30,211 bases of DNA from Candidatus Woesearchaeota archaeon (GCA_017608295.1 JAFCGF010000022.1:1-30211), one strand, 5' to 3'; shown: positions 15,725-25,243, counted from the first letter of the stretch. Translations and numbers: made by a program. The notes: generated from the letters alone by a model not told the origin.

Positions 15725-16729
15725 CTACTTGAATAGCATAATCTTATTATTATGAAGTCCTTCGATTGAGTAATAATTAGATTCGTGAAGTGTATTATAA
15801 ATACTCAGATATATTCTAATAACATTACTCCAATCAAAAATGTTCTCTACTCTCTGCCGCGCATTGATTCCTATTCTTTTTCTAAATTTAAAATTAGCTA
15901 GTAAGTGGATTAAGTCATCCTCATAGTCTCCTTCAGTTTCTGCAATAAATCCATTCTCGCCATCAAGGATTATCTCACTAAAGGGTCCGTATTTATTAAC
16001 TACAATTGGCAATCCGGACGCCATTGCTTCTAATAAAATGATCCCAAAGCTTTCATGCTCTGAATAATAAGCGAAGATATCGCTAGCCCCTAAGAGCTTT
16101 TTCGGATTAGTTACAAAACCAGTAAAATTAATATTTAATTTACTATCTTGAGCTTTCTTCTTAATTTGTCTAAGATATGGTCCTCCACCCACAATTGTAT
16201 AACTAATCCGCTTCTCAATACCTTCTGATACGCTACTAATTATTTTTATTAGCTTCAATACCCCTTCCGCTTTCTTTCTAAAGTAAAAGCTAGTTACAGT
16301 AATAATATTAATTTCGCCTTTATCGCTATGCTTAACTGGTTTAAACTCATTTGTATCAATCGCATTTGGAATAACCACCGCTTGCTTTAACCCAAGTTGT
16401 TCTTTAAGAAATTTGCTCGGAGTAATCACCTTATCCGCTAATCTTATCGCTCGCGGATAGAAGAATCGCCATAGATTTTTTTGTATTGGATACTCTCCAT
16501 GCACTGAGAGTATATATGGCTTTTTCCAGAGTTTAAAGAAGATCGGAATATCCATTGAATGTATGATATCGCAATCTTGATAGAACGGACTCAATAATAG
16601 ACCTTTCAAATCACAAATAAACTTTGCTTCAAATCCTCTCTTATTCAATTCTTCTGCGAGTTTCTTCCCAATATAATGCGGTCCTCCAAATCGGGGCGCT
16701 AAAATGTTAATTCGTATTTTCTTTTTCAT
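15725..16729 (-). CDS. Family 4 glycosyltransferase
   Basis: 334 residues from the ATG at 16729, giving MKKKIRINILAPRFGGPHYIGKKLAEEL, a normal GT4 start; the ATG at 16759 would add ten residues (MRCGINNILK) and overlap the AsnB gene by 53 instead of 23 nt. Motifs include SVHGEYP, DKVITPSKFLKEQL, VIPNAIDTNEF, a VGGGPYLRQIKK segment, and the E-x7-E donor-binding motif in HESFGIILLEAMASGLPIV. Such retaining GT-B enzymes add hexoses from nucleotide sugars onto lipid-linked glycans at the cytosolic face. It lies between AsnB and the unassigned GT-B gene, so it is part of the same glycan pathway. Confidence 0.92.
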   Translation of the reverse strand: MKKKIRINILAPRFGGPHYIGKKLAEELNKRGFEAKFICDLKGLLLSPFYQDCDIIHSMDIPIFFKLWKKPYILSVHGEYPIQKNLWRFFYPRAIRLADKVITPSKFLKEQLGLKQAVVIPNAIDTNEFKPVKHSDKGEINIITVTSFYFRKKAEGVLKLIKIISSVSEGIEKRISYTIVGGGPYLRQIKKKAQDSKLNINFTGFVTNPKKLLGASDIFAYYSEHESFGIILLEAMASGLPIVVNKYGPFSEIILDGENGFIAETEGDYEDDLIHLLANFKFRKRIGINARQRVENIFDWSNVIRIYLSIYNTLHESNYYSIEGLHNNKIMLFK

Positions 16730-18500
16730 TTTTAATATATTGTTTATACCACATCTCAAAAATCAATATACTCCAAAGCTTCTGAGCAAGTATAAAATTC
16801 ATCTTAGCATTATTATTCCGCTTCTGAATTTTCTCAAGCAATTCATAGACATAATTCGGATTATACAATTCATGCTTATTCTTTGCAAGCAAATCTTTTA
16901 ACTTATCCGCTAGCACATTCTTAAACCAATAATCAATTGGTACATCAAAGCCATGCTTCCTCCGATTGATTACTTCTGTGGGCAATGTTCCCCTAAAACT
17001 TTCTTTTAAAATATACTTCTCATTCCAAAGTTTTAATTTATACTTTAGCGGAATTGAAAATGCAAATTCAACTAGTTCATGATCCAAGTACGGAACTCTC
17101 TGCTCTAAACCAAATGCAGAACTCATTTTATCTGCTTTCATAAAAAAATCATTGGGAAGCAAAGTTTTTATGTCAAACTCTTGTGCGTTCGTTACTTGGT
17201 ATTTATAGTTCTCATTCCAAAAAGAACCCGCATCGGATTTCTCTACTCCTAATTCTTGTAATTCTTTATCATCAAATAATCGGATAATCTCGAAAAAGGA
17301 CCTACTTGCATCTTTGCCGCGCATGTTCTTTAATCTCTTCAAAACATCATTACTCAAGTCAAAGAAAATCAAATGCCTTAAGCGAAGACCATAATGATAC
17401 ATTTTATATCGATCATATCCACAGAATACTTCATCTCCACCATCACCACTTAAAACGACTTTATTATACTTACTAACTTGTTCTGACAAAACAAAAATCG
17501 GGAGAAAGCCGGGATCTCCCACCGGCTCATCCATATGATAAACCATGTTATCGAGATGAGAAAGAACTTCTTCTTTTGTTAGCTTAAATTCATAATGATT
17601 TGTGTCGAATTTATCCGCAACTAAGCTAGCATAAGGAAGCTCATTAGTTGTATCAAATCCAATAGCGAATGTATTCAGATTTCGGTTGTGCTTTTTAGCT
17701 AACGCAGTAATTATTGAGCTATCAATACCTCCGGATAAGAGGCTAGCAACTGGGACATCAGCAACCATTCTCCGTTTAACTGCTACTTCCATCAAATTTC
17801 TAAGCTTATCCTTGTAGAACCTGAAGGATTTATTCTCAATTACCTGTTTTTTAAGATAGTAATACTGCGAATATCTTCTGATTTTAGAAGCCTTAAGATC
17901 GTATATCAAATAATGCGCTGGTTTGAATTTCAGGACATTTTTCACAAGAGTTTTTTCGCCGAGAGTAAATCTAAAACTAAAAAACTGGGATAAAGCTTCT
18001 TTGTCAATCTCTTTTTTATCAAAGAACTTCAACAGCGCTTTAATTTCAGATCCAAATATAAATTCTTTGCGCTGTTTAATAAAATACAACGGCTTAATTC
18101 CAAATCTATCTCTTGCTAAGAACAATTCTTTCCGCTTTTTGTCGTAAATACAAAAAGCAAACTGCCCATTAAATTTGTTCAGACAGTTAGCGCCCCATTT
18201 ATCATATGCAGCTAGAATAACTTCTGTATCAGAGTTAGATTTAAAATTATAATCTTTTAATTCTTTCTTAAGTTCCTTGTAGTTATATATCTCACCATTA
18301 AAGCTAATAACATAACCAAAAGATTCCATTGGCTGGTGACCTTTTTTACTAAGATCAATTATACTTAATCGAACGTGACCTAAACTAACGTTCTTGTCTG
18401 AATAAATTCCTGAACCATCTGGTCCGCGATGCTTTAATATCTCTAGCTGAGACTGTATTAATCTTTTCTCATTCCAATTAAAACCAATTATTCCGCACAT
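16707..18500 (-). CDS. Asparagine synthase-type glutamine amidotransferase (AsnB family)
   Basis: 597 residues from the ATG at 18500. This start places Cys2 at the N-terminus after Met removal, as class II glutamine amidotransferases require; the GTG at 18518 would bury it. In mature numbering the glutaminase half has RGPDGSG (25-31), a GHVRLSI segment (41-47) and NGEIYNY (68-74); the synthetase half has the ATP P-loop SGGIDS at 256-261 and LSGDGGDEVFCGYDRY. It should use glutamine and ATP to amidate a carboxylate. In a glycan operon, amidation of a uronic or nonulosonic acid is as likely as asparagine synthesis; sequence alone cannot decide. A GTG start at 18518 would share GTGA with the upstream gene, so translational coupling is possible. 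Confidence 0.93.
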   Translation of the reverse strand: MCGIIGFNWNEKRLIQSQLEILKHRGPDGSGIYSDKNVSLGHVRLSIIDLSKKGHQPMESFGYVISFNGEIYNYKELKKELKDYNFKSNSDTEVILAAYDKWGANCLNKFNGQFAFCIYDKKRKELFLARDRFGIKPLYFIKQRKEFIFGSEIKALLKFFDKKEIDKEALSQFFSFRFTLGEKTLVKNVLKFKPAHYLIYDLKASKIRRYSQYYYLKKQVIENKSFRFYKDKLRNLMEVAVKRRMVADVPVASLLSGGIDSSIITALAKKHNRNLNTFAIGFDTTNELPYASLVADKFDTNHYEFKLTKEEVLSHLDNMVYHMDEPVGDPGFLPIFVLSEQVSKYNKVVLSGDGGDEVFCGYDRYKMYHYGLRLRHLIFFDLSNDVLKRLKNMRGKDASRSFFEIIRLFDDKELQELGVEKSDAGSFWNENYKYQVTNAQEFDIKTLLPNDFFMKADKMSSAFGLEQRVPYLDHELVEFAFSIPLKYKLKLWNEKYILKESFRGTLPTEVINRRKHGFDVPIDYWFKNVLADKLKDLLAKNKHELYNPNYVYELLEKIQKRNNNAKMNFILAQKLWSILIFEMWYKQYIKNEKENTN

Positions 18501-18514
18501 ACTGAGATAATAAC

Positions 18515-19942
18515 TCACACAGTAAATTTATTAGCTGATTCATTTAGTATATATCTCCTTACACAATATTGTGGCGCATTATCTGTTTTAAATAAATACT
18601 CTTTAGAACAATTCTCTTTCTCGAGATAGTAACAGTCAGTATTTGAACAAATCGGTGTTTCTTTTTCACTTATTAAAATAAGATCTTCCCGGAATATTCC
18701 CGCCCCCTCCCACGTTGCTTTTTCTAATTCATGTGCAACAATGTAAGAAGAATCTGATAGATTTTTATTAATGTATCTTATACAAGAAGAAATACTATAA
18801 ATATCTTCTGAAGATAAATCTAAGTCTTTAGGAATAATATCAGAATACTTATCAATAACATAATTTGTTTCGCCATAAGTATATACAAAAAACATCCCAA
18901 TATTCATTAAAATGCCTACTAAAAATAGAGTTATTATTAGAACTTTAAATCTTCTATATCTTACTAATAATCGTTTAAATCCAATGACTGAGAAATACAA
19001 AAATATTGGAAATAAAGCTAGCATATGCCTAACTCGAGGGTTAACACTCCAAGCAATATAGAACAAAGGAAATATAAATATACTTAAAACAAATAGTTTA
19101 TTCTTTTTGTACGTCGTCATAATACCATATAACATGAATATAAATAGTATAGGTGAGATATTATGAACAGGATTTAAGTAAAACAACAAACTGTTTAGTG
19201 GACTTAAGTTTGATATCGTAGCCAAGTAATATTGTCGGTAATACATATACTTTGTGTATAAAGGATTGCCAAAAACGATATAGTTCCGAATAAACCATAA
19301 GCTAAATATGCTTAGGGCGATGAGATTCATAATAATATATTCCTTTTTAAATATTTTTTTGCGATCTGTTAACAACAAATACATGAAGAAGATTGGAAAT
19401 AACATTATTCCCGGATATCTTATTAAGCAAGTCATTGCTATGGTGATCCCCGTTAAGTAATAAAAATGCTTGTCTTTCTGTGCGAGCTTAAAAAGAAGTA
19501 AGCTTAAAATAAAAAAAACAGAAAAAACAATGTCCGAAGAACCATGCATACTAAGATAAATCACAAAAGGATTTAACAATAAAAGGATAACTATCAAATA
19601 AGGAACTAATCTGTCCTTTTTATTCTTAAACAAGACGAAGGAGGATATCAAAAGAATAAACGCCCAAAACAAAGTTGCCACTTTCATTCCCAGGTTTTTT
19701 CCCAATAATCCCACAAAAGGGATTGCGGATAAAGGGTGACCGGGGGGCCAGGTTGGATGAGGTTCTCCCAATATAGAATAAGTCCCGGACTCAATTAAAT
19801 CTTCAGATAAAAGACTATAGACTAATGCATCAGCATTAATCGGGTTTCTTAAGGTAGGCAGCCATAGTAGGGTAATAGCTACTAAAATTACCACGAAAAA
19901 TATGATTTTGGTCTTATCTTGATTCTTTATTTTTTTAACCAT
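18515..19942 (-). CDS. GT-C membrane glycosyltransferase (GT39/ArnT-like)
   Basis: 475 residues. A short positively charged N-terminus is followed by a first membrane helix (about 13-31) and then a loop with NPINADALVYSLLSEDL (33-49) holding the acidic residue expected for catalysis (D38), plus a PHPTWPPGHP stretch. About ten more hydrophobic segments follow to about residue 360, ending in a roughly 100-residue polar C-terminal domain with several cysteines. Polyprenol-phosphate-sugar-dependent mannosyl- or arabinosyl-type transferases have this plan and act on the outer face of the membrane. It is the first gene of a minus-strand operon with AsnB and two glycosyltransferases. The acceptor, lipid-linked glycan or protein, is unknown. 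Confidence 0.82.
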   Translation of the reverse strand: MVKKIKNQDKTKIIFFVVILVAITLLWLPTLRNPINADALVYSLLSEDLIESGTYSILGEPHPTWPPGHPLSAIPFVGLLGKNLGMKVATLFWAFILLISSFVLFKNKKDRLVPYLIVILLLLNPFVIYLSMHGSSDIVFSVFFILSLLLFKLAQKDKHFYYLTGITIAMTCLIRYPGIMLFPIFFMYLLLTDRKKIFKKEYIIMNLIALSIFSLWFIRNYIVFGNPLYTKYMYYRQYYLATISNLSPLNSLLFYLNPVHNISPILFIFMLYGIMTTYKKNKLFVLSIFIFPLFYIAWSVNPRVRHMLALFPIFLYFSVIGFKRLLVRYRRFKVLIITLFLVGILMNIGMFFVYTYGETNYVIDKYSDIIPKDLDLSSEDIYSISSCIRYINKNLSDSSYIVAHELEKATWEGAGIFREDLILISEKETPICSNTDCYYLEKENCSKEYLFKTDNAPQYCVRRYILNESANKFTV

Positions 19943-19982
19943 TTTTATAGATTCTTCAGAATTTAAAAACTAACTATAACAT

Positions 19983-19991
19983 ATTTAAAAA
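19983..19991 (-). promoter_or_regulatory. Candidate TATA box for the GT-C operon
   Basis: On the minus strand this reads TTTTTAAAT, preceded by a G/C stretch. A start about 34 nt on would leave a leader of about 15 nt before the ATG at 19942. A second similar box at about 19961-19969 is too close to the gene. Confidence 0.4.
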
Positions 19992-20090
19992 CATTCCGGC
20001 GGTTTTCGAATTAAAAAATTATTTAAACAACCTTTTGGGTTAATTAATTTTCTTATCTATAAAAAATAATTTTTGCTAAATAAGCTAAAA

Positions 20091-20099
20091 CTTTATAAG
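20091..20099 (+). promoter_or_regulatory. Archaeal TATA box of the methyltransferase gene, with an inverted repeat beside it
   Basis: CTTTATAAG preceded by CTAAAA begins 44 nt before the ATG at 20135, giving a predicted leader of about 10 nt. AGTAAG (20098-20103) and CTTACT (20114-20119) form a 6-bp inverted repeat between the box and the predicted start, an operator-like position. Confidence 0.5.
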
Positions 20100-20134
20100 T
20101 AAGATTATTCTAGCTTACTAAACTTAATCGCAGA

Positions 20135-20893
20135 ATGATATTTGAATCTTCAATTCCGCATAAATTAGCAGTAAAATATTCATTAGAAGCCTTAGCACCT
20201 AAACAAGGTGATGAGATATTAGATATTGGATGTGGCATAGGCAATTTATGTAGAATTTTATCTGAGAAGGGTTCTAATGTTTTTGGAATAGATATAGATC
20301 AAGATGCCTTAAGAGAAGCTAAAAAAGTAAAAGGAACTTTCTCGAAAAGTTCCATAACTAATCTTCGTTTTAAAGCTAATTTTTTTGATAAAATCAATGC
20401 TACCTGCATATTAGAACATATCCCTCCTTCAGAAATCGATAAGTCGTTAGAAGAGATTCACAGAGTTAGTAAAAATAATGCAACAGTAATCATTACAGTA
20501 CCATGTACTAGGGGGATATTTAACGGAACTAAATTCAATCGCTTAGGACATGATAATAAGGAAAGAGGAGAATACCATTATGTTGATGGTTTTTCTCCAG
20601 CAGAATTAAAAGAACTCCTAATAAATAAAAGAATACATGTTGAGAATATTAAATATACACAATTCCTATTATCTGAAATAATCGTCGAACTTGCTAAAAT
20701 ATACCTATTTATAGTTAAGAAGAAAAAATATCAATCTCAGGCAGATGTTCTCGACTCTGAAAGAACTGGCGTGTTTAAAGCTTACAAACTTTTTTTCTAT
20801 CCGCTTTATGCTATTGCTATTTTAGAAGATATTCTGCTGGCTCCGTTATTCGGCGGACATATTATGGTAATTAAGGGGCGAATCCAAAAATAA
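20135..20893 (+). CDS. Class I SAM-dependent methyltransferase
   Basis: 252 residues. Motif I is ILDIGCGIGNL at 28-38, with an acidic end to beta-2 (VFGIDIDQDALREA, about 48-61) and a LEHIPPSEIDKSLEEIHRV segment typical of type 11 methyltransferases. The last 50 residues contain a hydrophobic LFFYPLYAIAILEDILLAPLF stretch that could touch the membrane. It probably methylates a glycan or glycolipid intermediate, given the neighbours; the acceptor is not readable. It is a monocistronic plus-strand gene with its own TATA box, divergent from the GT-C operon and ending 3 nt from the end of the convergent radical SAM gene. Confidence 0.85.
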   Translation: MIFESSIPHKLAVKYSLEALAPKQGDEILDIGCGIGNLCRILSEKGSNVFGIDIDQDALREAKKVKGTFSKSSITNLRFKANFFDKINATCILEHIPPSEIDKSLEEIHRVSKNNATVIITVPCTRGIFNGTKFNRLGHDNKERGEYHYVDGFSPAELKELLINKRIHVENIKYTQFLLSEIIVELAKIYLFIVKKKKYQSQADVLDSERTGVFKAYKLFFYPLYAIAILEDILLAPLFGGHIMVIKGRIQK

Positions 20894-20896
20894 CGT

Positions 20897-22309
20897 TTAA
20901 TTTAGCTTAAGCAGTATTTTAAATCCTTCTACTAAATTCTCAATATCTTTCCACCCTCTTATTTTTCTTGCTTTCATAAATATATATCCAGCTCTCAGAT
21001 AATATTCCCTATTCGCTCTTCTCTGCCATTTTAAGATATCCTTCGCCGGCAAATCAGGTAAATTAACTAACGGTAAAGTGTCTCCAACTAAGACAAAATC
21101 TTGCCATTTATAATCCTCCCTTAAATAACCTTTTTCTTTTGCCATATTAAAAAAATCAGTACCCGGATAAGGGGATGCGATTAAGAACCCCGTTGTGTCT
21201 GCATTAAGTTCTTTAGCAAAGTCTAGTGTCTGCCGCATTGTTTCTTTTGTCTCGCCAATATGACCAAACATAAAGCTTGCACCTACATCAATGCCAACCT
21301 CTTTGACTAGCTTTACCGCTTTTCGTGCTTGATCTAGATTAGCTTGCTTTCTCATAAGTTTCAAAATCTTCTCAGAGCCACTTTCAAACCCAAATACTAT
21401 TTTTTTACAACCAGCTTTCTTCATTTCAACTAACATGTTTCTTGTTAATTTATCAACCCTTGCCATACAAACCCAAGAAATATCGAGATTCCTTATCTGA
21501 ACTTCTTTGCACAAATCTATTACTCGCTTTTCAATTAACGTAAAAAGCTCGTCATGAAAATTAAATTCTCTTAGCCCAAACTTATTAATACACTCTTCTA
21601 TTTCATCAACAATGTTCTTAGGTGTTCTTGGACGATATTTTCTACGCCAAATTTTAGTAGCAATACAATAGGTGCAATTATAAGGACAACCTCTAGAACC
21701 AACTATATTAGCATTATTCTTTTCTCCACTAACTTTTTTAGTTGGCGGTGGGAAATACAAATGCAAGGGCATTAGATCTCTCGCAGGAAAAGGTAAAGAA
21801 TCTATATCGGCTATCAACGCTCGCTCTTTATTAACTATTGGAAGATTATGATCTTTAAAAACCAATCCATCCACGCTTCTTAATTTCTTACCTTTATCCA
21901 AAGCATTAATCAATTCATAAAAAGTAATCTCCCCCTCTCCTACAACAACAAAGTCAATCTCCTTTTCTTTTATCGTCTCTAAGGGCATCGCTGTTGGATG
22001 AGGTCCTCCAACAATAATTTTAATATCTGGATTTATTTTTTTAGCAATCCTGCTGCAATTTAAAGCCATATCATATGCGGGCGTCGGGACAGTAATTGCC
22101 AGAACATCCGGGTTATTCTTTTCCAAGTAAGCTTCTATTTGGTTATATGTCAATCTTTCTGCTTCAGCGTCTAAGAAAAGAATTTTGTCGTCTCGTTTTT
22201 CTCTTAGATACGCCATTAAATAAGCCAAATTAAGTGGCGCTGCAGAGCCACCATGCCCTTCTAATCCTCCATAAATTGTAAATGGTGGGTTCAAAAAAAG
22301 TACCTTCAT
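20897..22309 (-). CDS. B12-binding-domain radical SAM protein
   Basis: 470 residues. The cobalamin-binding-type Rossmann domain covers about 1-180 (MKVLFLNPPF; PDVLAITVPTPAY; KIIVGGPHPTAMP at 97-109; VVVGEGEITF at 121-130). The radical SAM core starts at GCPYNCTYC with C208, C212 and C215, then FHDELFTL, GFESGSEKIL and SPYPGTDFFNMA. The C-terminal helical tail is about 70 residues. The architecture suits B12-dependent methylases or other radical modification enzymes of sugars and lipids. It begins 8 nt after the end of the upstream radical SAM gene, so the two form a transcription unit. Substrate unknown. Confidence 0.9.
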   Translation of the reverse strand: MKVLFLNPPFTIYGGLEGHGGSAAPLNLAYLMAYLREKRDDKILFLDAEAERLTYNQIEAYLEKNNPDVLAITVPTPAYDMALNCSRIAKKINPDIKIIVGGPHPTAMPLETIKEKEIDFVVVGEGEITFYELINALDKGKKLRSVDGLVFKDHNLPIVNKERALIADIDSLPFPARDLMPLHLYFPPPTKKVSGEKNNANIVGSRGCPYNCTYCIATKIWRRKYRPRTPKNIVDEIEECINKFGLREFNFHDELFTLIEKRVIDLCKEVQIRNLDISWVCMARVDKLTRNMLVEMKKAGCKKIVFGFESGSEKILKLMRKQANLDQARKAVKLVKEVGIDVGASFMFGHIGETKETMRQTLDFAKELNADTTGFLIASPYPGTDFFNMAKEKGYLREDYKWQDFVLVGDTLPLVNLPDLPAKDILKWQRRANREYYLRAGYIFMKARKIRGWKDIENLVEGFKILLKLN

Positions 22310-22317
22310 TTTTAATT

Positions 22318-23733
22318 CTAGATGCTAAACACTCTCAATCCAGCCTTCACTTTTCTGTTCAACTCCGGAATAGATCTTATTCTTAAAAGTTTTTGTATGA
22401 TATAACTTGGTCTTGTGTAAAAGCTCTTATAAGCGTGCATCAATAGCCACATCAATTCCTCGCGAGTTAATGTTTCTGTCCATAATGGTGCTTTAAAATC
22501 CTTTGTTGGATTTTTTGCAAATTCTTTCCAAACATCTTTAGCTATAACGCCTTTCGCTAGTGCCCATTTATATAGATCTGTACTTGGAAAAGGAGTCGTG
22601 ACTGAAAAAGAAACAAAATCCGGTTTTAGGTTTTTAGCAAAGTCTATAGTTTTTACTATCTCTTCTTTCCCTTCTCCAGGCGAACCGATCATAAAATAAG
22701 CTAAACTCTCTATCTTCGCTTGCTTAGTCCAATTAAAAGCATCTTTTACTTGCTTTAATGTTATTCCTTTTCTTAAATTATTTAAAATTCTCTGACTAGA
22801 TGCTTCGACACCATAATGAATCCTCTCACAGCCAGCTTTTCTTAGTATTAATAACATCTCCTTGTCAATCGTATCAACTCTTGCCCGAATATCCCACCCA
22901 ATATCTAACTTCCGCTTAATGATTCCGCTGCATATATCTAATGTTCTTTTTTTATCAATTGTAAAAGTATCATCATAAATCAGAATTTCTTTTACTCCAA
23001 GATTAACGCACTCTTCCATTTCATCAACAACATTCATTGCTGATCTTGCTCTAAATATTCTTCCTAAATGCGGTCGATGACAATAAGCACAGTTATACGG
23101 GCATCCTCTTGATGTTATCATTGTAGTTATCGGACTTCTTTTAGCCAAAAGAGAAGTATATTTTTTATATGGAGTTAATTCTCTTGAAGGAAACGGGAGA
23201 ATATCCAAGTCCTGAATAAGTTGTCTCTGACCCGTATGAATAATCTTTCCTGAGCTGGTCTTAAAAATAATTCCGTTTATCTTTCTCAATTTTTTTCCAT
23301 CAGAGATACAATCCAGAAACTCACTGAATACTTGCTCACCTTCTCCTAAAATAAGATAATCAATATATTGAATAGCTATTGTTTCATACGGAAATATATT
23401 AACATGTGGTCCTCCGAGAACAACCTTAATACTTGGGTCAATTTCCTTAACTAATTTAGCCACCTTAATAACATCGATAAGTGTAAAAGTCATTGCCTGA
23501 ATACCAACTAAATCTGGCTTGAATTGGGAAATCTTTTGCTTGATCTGATCATAGCTCAGCTCTTCGACTTGCGTGTCGAGTATATTTATAGTATGATTAC
23601 TATTCCTTAAAACATACGCAGCTAGATATAAAAGTCCAAGGGGCGGATTATACCCTCGTTCCTCATCAATAAAAACCGGGCTATCTGACATAATCAGATT
23701 ATCCATTGGTGGATTTATCAGCAATACTTTCAT
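22318..23733 (-). CDS. B12-binding-domain radical SAM protein
   Basis: 471 residues with the same plan as the gene after it: MKVLLINPPM, PDLVGIQAMTF, KVVLGGPHVNIFP (103-115), LILGEGEQVF, then the iron-sulfur motif C211, C215, C218 (GCPYNCAYC), IYDDTFTIDKKR, HYGVEASSQRIL and TPFPSTDLYKWA. The N-terminal part has the extra GYNPPLGLLYLAAY of this family. The conserved PHLGRIFRARS after the cluster motif is typical of polysaccharide- or lipid-locus members. A TATA-type box about 31 nt before the ATG suggests it can start its own transcript with the gene at 20897-22309. Substrate unknown. Confidence 0.9.
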   Translation of the reverse strand: MKVLLINPPMDNLIMSDSPVFIDEERGYNPPLGLLYLAAYVLRNSNHTINILDTQVEELSYDQIKQKISQFKPDLVGIQAMTFTLIDVIKVAKLVKEIDPSIKVVLGGPHVNIFPYETIAIQYIDYLILGEGEQVFSEFLDCISDGKKLRKINGIIFKTSSGKIIHTGQRQLIQDLDILPFPSRELTPYKKYTSLLAKRSPITTMITSRGCPYNCAYCHRPHLGRIFRARSAMNVVDEMEECVNLGVKEILIYDDTFTIDKKRTLDICSGIIKRKLDIGWDIRARVDTIDKEMLLILRKAGCERIHYGVEASSQRILNNLRKGITLKQVKDAFNWTKQAKIESLAYFMIGSPGEGKEEIVKTIDFAKNLKPDFVSFSVTTPFPSTDLYKWALAKGVIAKDVWKEFAKNPTKDFKAPLWTETLTREELMWLLMHAYKSFYTRPSYIIQKLLRIRSIPELNRKVKAGLRVFSI

Positions 23734-23755
23734 TTGAATTACAGAATAGCAATAT

Positions 23756-23764
23756 ATTTTTAAA
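23756..23764 (-). promoter_or_regulatory. Candidate TATA box upstream of the second radical SAM gene
   Basis: On the minus strand this reads TTTAAAAAT, starting 31 nt before the ATG at 23733, compatible with a leaderless transcript. The 73-nt gap 23734-23806 holds nothing else notable. Confidence 0.45.
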
Positions 23765-23806
23765 TTAATCTATGCTCTACGTGAGATATTTTATCTGCTA
23801 ATCATT

Positions 23807-25216
23807 TTAGTTAGTAAAATATCGCTTAAGTAACCAATAAAAACTTCTAGCAGTTATTTTATGTGGCATTATTTTAAATAGCATGCAATATACTCTCCAT
23901 ACATTGTGCATACCAGAATATACTTGTGCAGTCATTTTTCTTGAAATAAGGAAGTTAGTATATTTCCTTAAAAAAGGAAATGCTACAATTATCGAAGTTA
24001 GTTTCTGAAGATTCTCCCTTTCTCGCAGATCAGGTATTCTAAGCACTGAACTCTCAAAGAAAGATCCGATCTCATCAAAATCTAAGGGCGCTAATTGATT
24101 AGAATCACACGCAATATCATATATCTCCGTTCCGGGATACGGTTGCATCAACGATACATTAGCATAATCTGGTGCGCACTTAAGATTCAAATCAAGAGTC
24201 TCCATATCCTCAGCAAGTGTAGATGTAGGGCTTCCTACAATATTTTCTGTTATAAATCGGATTTTATACTTCTTCAAAAGTTGTGCGCATCTGATCATCG
24301 CCGCTTTATTTATATTTCTTTTATATATCTTCTTCCTTACTCTATCATTTCCAGCTTCAATTCCAAAAGTAAGACTTATGCAATTTGATTTCTTCAGAAG
24401 TTTTACGACCTCTTCATCAACAAGATCCGCACGTATATTGCACTTAAAAGGAAACTTAGGGTATTTTTCTGAAAATTCCTTCAACCAGTTCTTATCAATA
24501 TTAAAAGTATCATCTTCAAAGTGAACAAGTTCGAATTTGAACCTTTTCTTTACCGCTATAATCTCTTTAATTACATTTTCTACGGATCTTCTTCTGACAT
24601 ACTTCTGCTTGTCATAAAGCTTTTTCATTTTATGATTAAAACAATATGTACAATTATATGGACATCCCCTCGAAGTTATGAAATTCTGGACTTTCGCGTA
24701 CCTCACTTCCGGAAATCTAAACAAAAGCTCTCTATCTGGAAAAGGCAGTGCATCTAGATCCGTCTCAAGGGGGATAAGCAAATTCTTATAAATTTTATTA
24801 TTCTTTTTTACCCAGCAATTTCCCGTTTTTTCAACGCTATTGCTCTCTTCTAGATTTTGCAACAATTCACGAAATGCATATTCTGCTTCTCCGATCACTA
24901 CACAATCAATACCTCCAGAATTAATAACATTTGGGAAGAACGTAGCGTGTGGCCCGCCAAATACCGAAAAAAATCTGAACCTTTTTTTGAGCTTCTTATT
25001 AAGCGCTACATAATATTGGTGAAAACCAGTCCGTATACTATATGCAACAACATCTGGTTTGAATTTCCTCATCACTCCAACCGGATCAGTTCTGCTCGGA
25101 TCGCATATTCTCACTTCATGCTTATCCCTAACCATAGCAGACAGATATAATATCCCTAGCGGAACTCTGTATATTGTATCTTTATTTAAGAATTTATTTA
25201 TAAATAAAACTTTCAT
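23807..25216 (-). CDS. B12-binding-domain radical SAM protein
   Basis: 469 residues. The N-terminal domain is shorter than in its neighbours (MKVLFINKFLN, PDVVAYSIRTGF, SVFGGPHATFFP at 84-95, VVIGEAEYAF). The iron-sulfur motif is C185, C189, C192 (GCPYNCTYC), followed by HFEDDTFNIDKNW, TFGIEAGNDRVR, ENIVGSPTST and MQPYPGTEIYDIA. The third of three consecutive radical SAM/B12 genes, it differs most from the others, so an old duplication or separate acquisition is likelier than a recent tandem copy. It starts 27 nt after the deacetylase stop and may be cotranscribed with it. Substrate unknown. Confidence 0.9.
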   Translation of the reverse strand: MKVLFINKFLNKDTIYRVPLGILYLSAMVRDKHEVRICDPSRTDPVGVMRKFKPDVVAYSIRTGFHQYYVALNKKLKKRFRFFSVFGGPHATFFPNVINSGGIDCVVIGEAEYAFRELLQNLEESNSVEKTGNCWVKKNNKIYKNLLIPLETDLDALPFPDRELLFRFPEVRYAKVQNFITSRGCPYNCTYCFNHKMKKLYDKQKYVRRRSVENVIKEIIAVKKRFKFELVHFEDDTFNIDKNWLKEFSEKYPKFPFKCNIRADLVDEEVVKLLKKSNCISLTFGIEAGNDRVRKKIYKRNINKAAMIRCAQLLKKYKIRFITENIVGSPTSTLAEDMETLDLNLKCAPDYANVSLMQPYPGTEIYDIACDSNQLAPLDFDEIGSFFESSVLRIPDLRERENLQKLTSIIVAFPFLRKYTNFLISRKMTAQVYSGMHNVWRVYCMLFKIMPHKITARSFYWLLKRYFTN

Positions 25217-25243
25217 ATGATAATTTTTATGATATTAATATTT

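Noticed and set aside
18501..18518. GTG start for the AsnB gene
   Set aside because: Class II amidotransferases need Cys directly after the initiator Met, so the ATG at 18500 is the functional start even if the GTG helps coupling.
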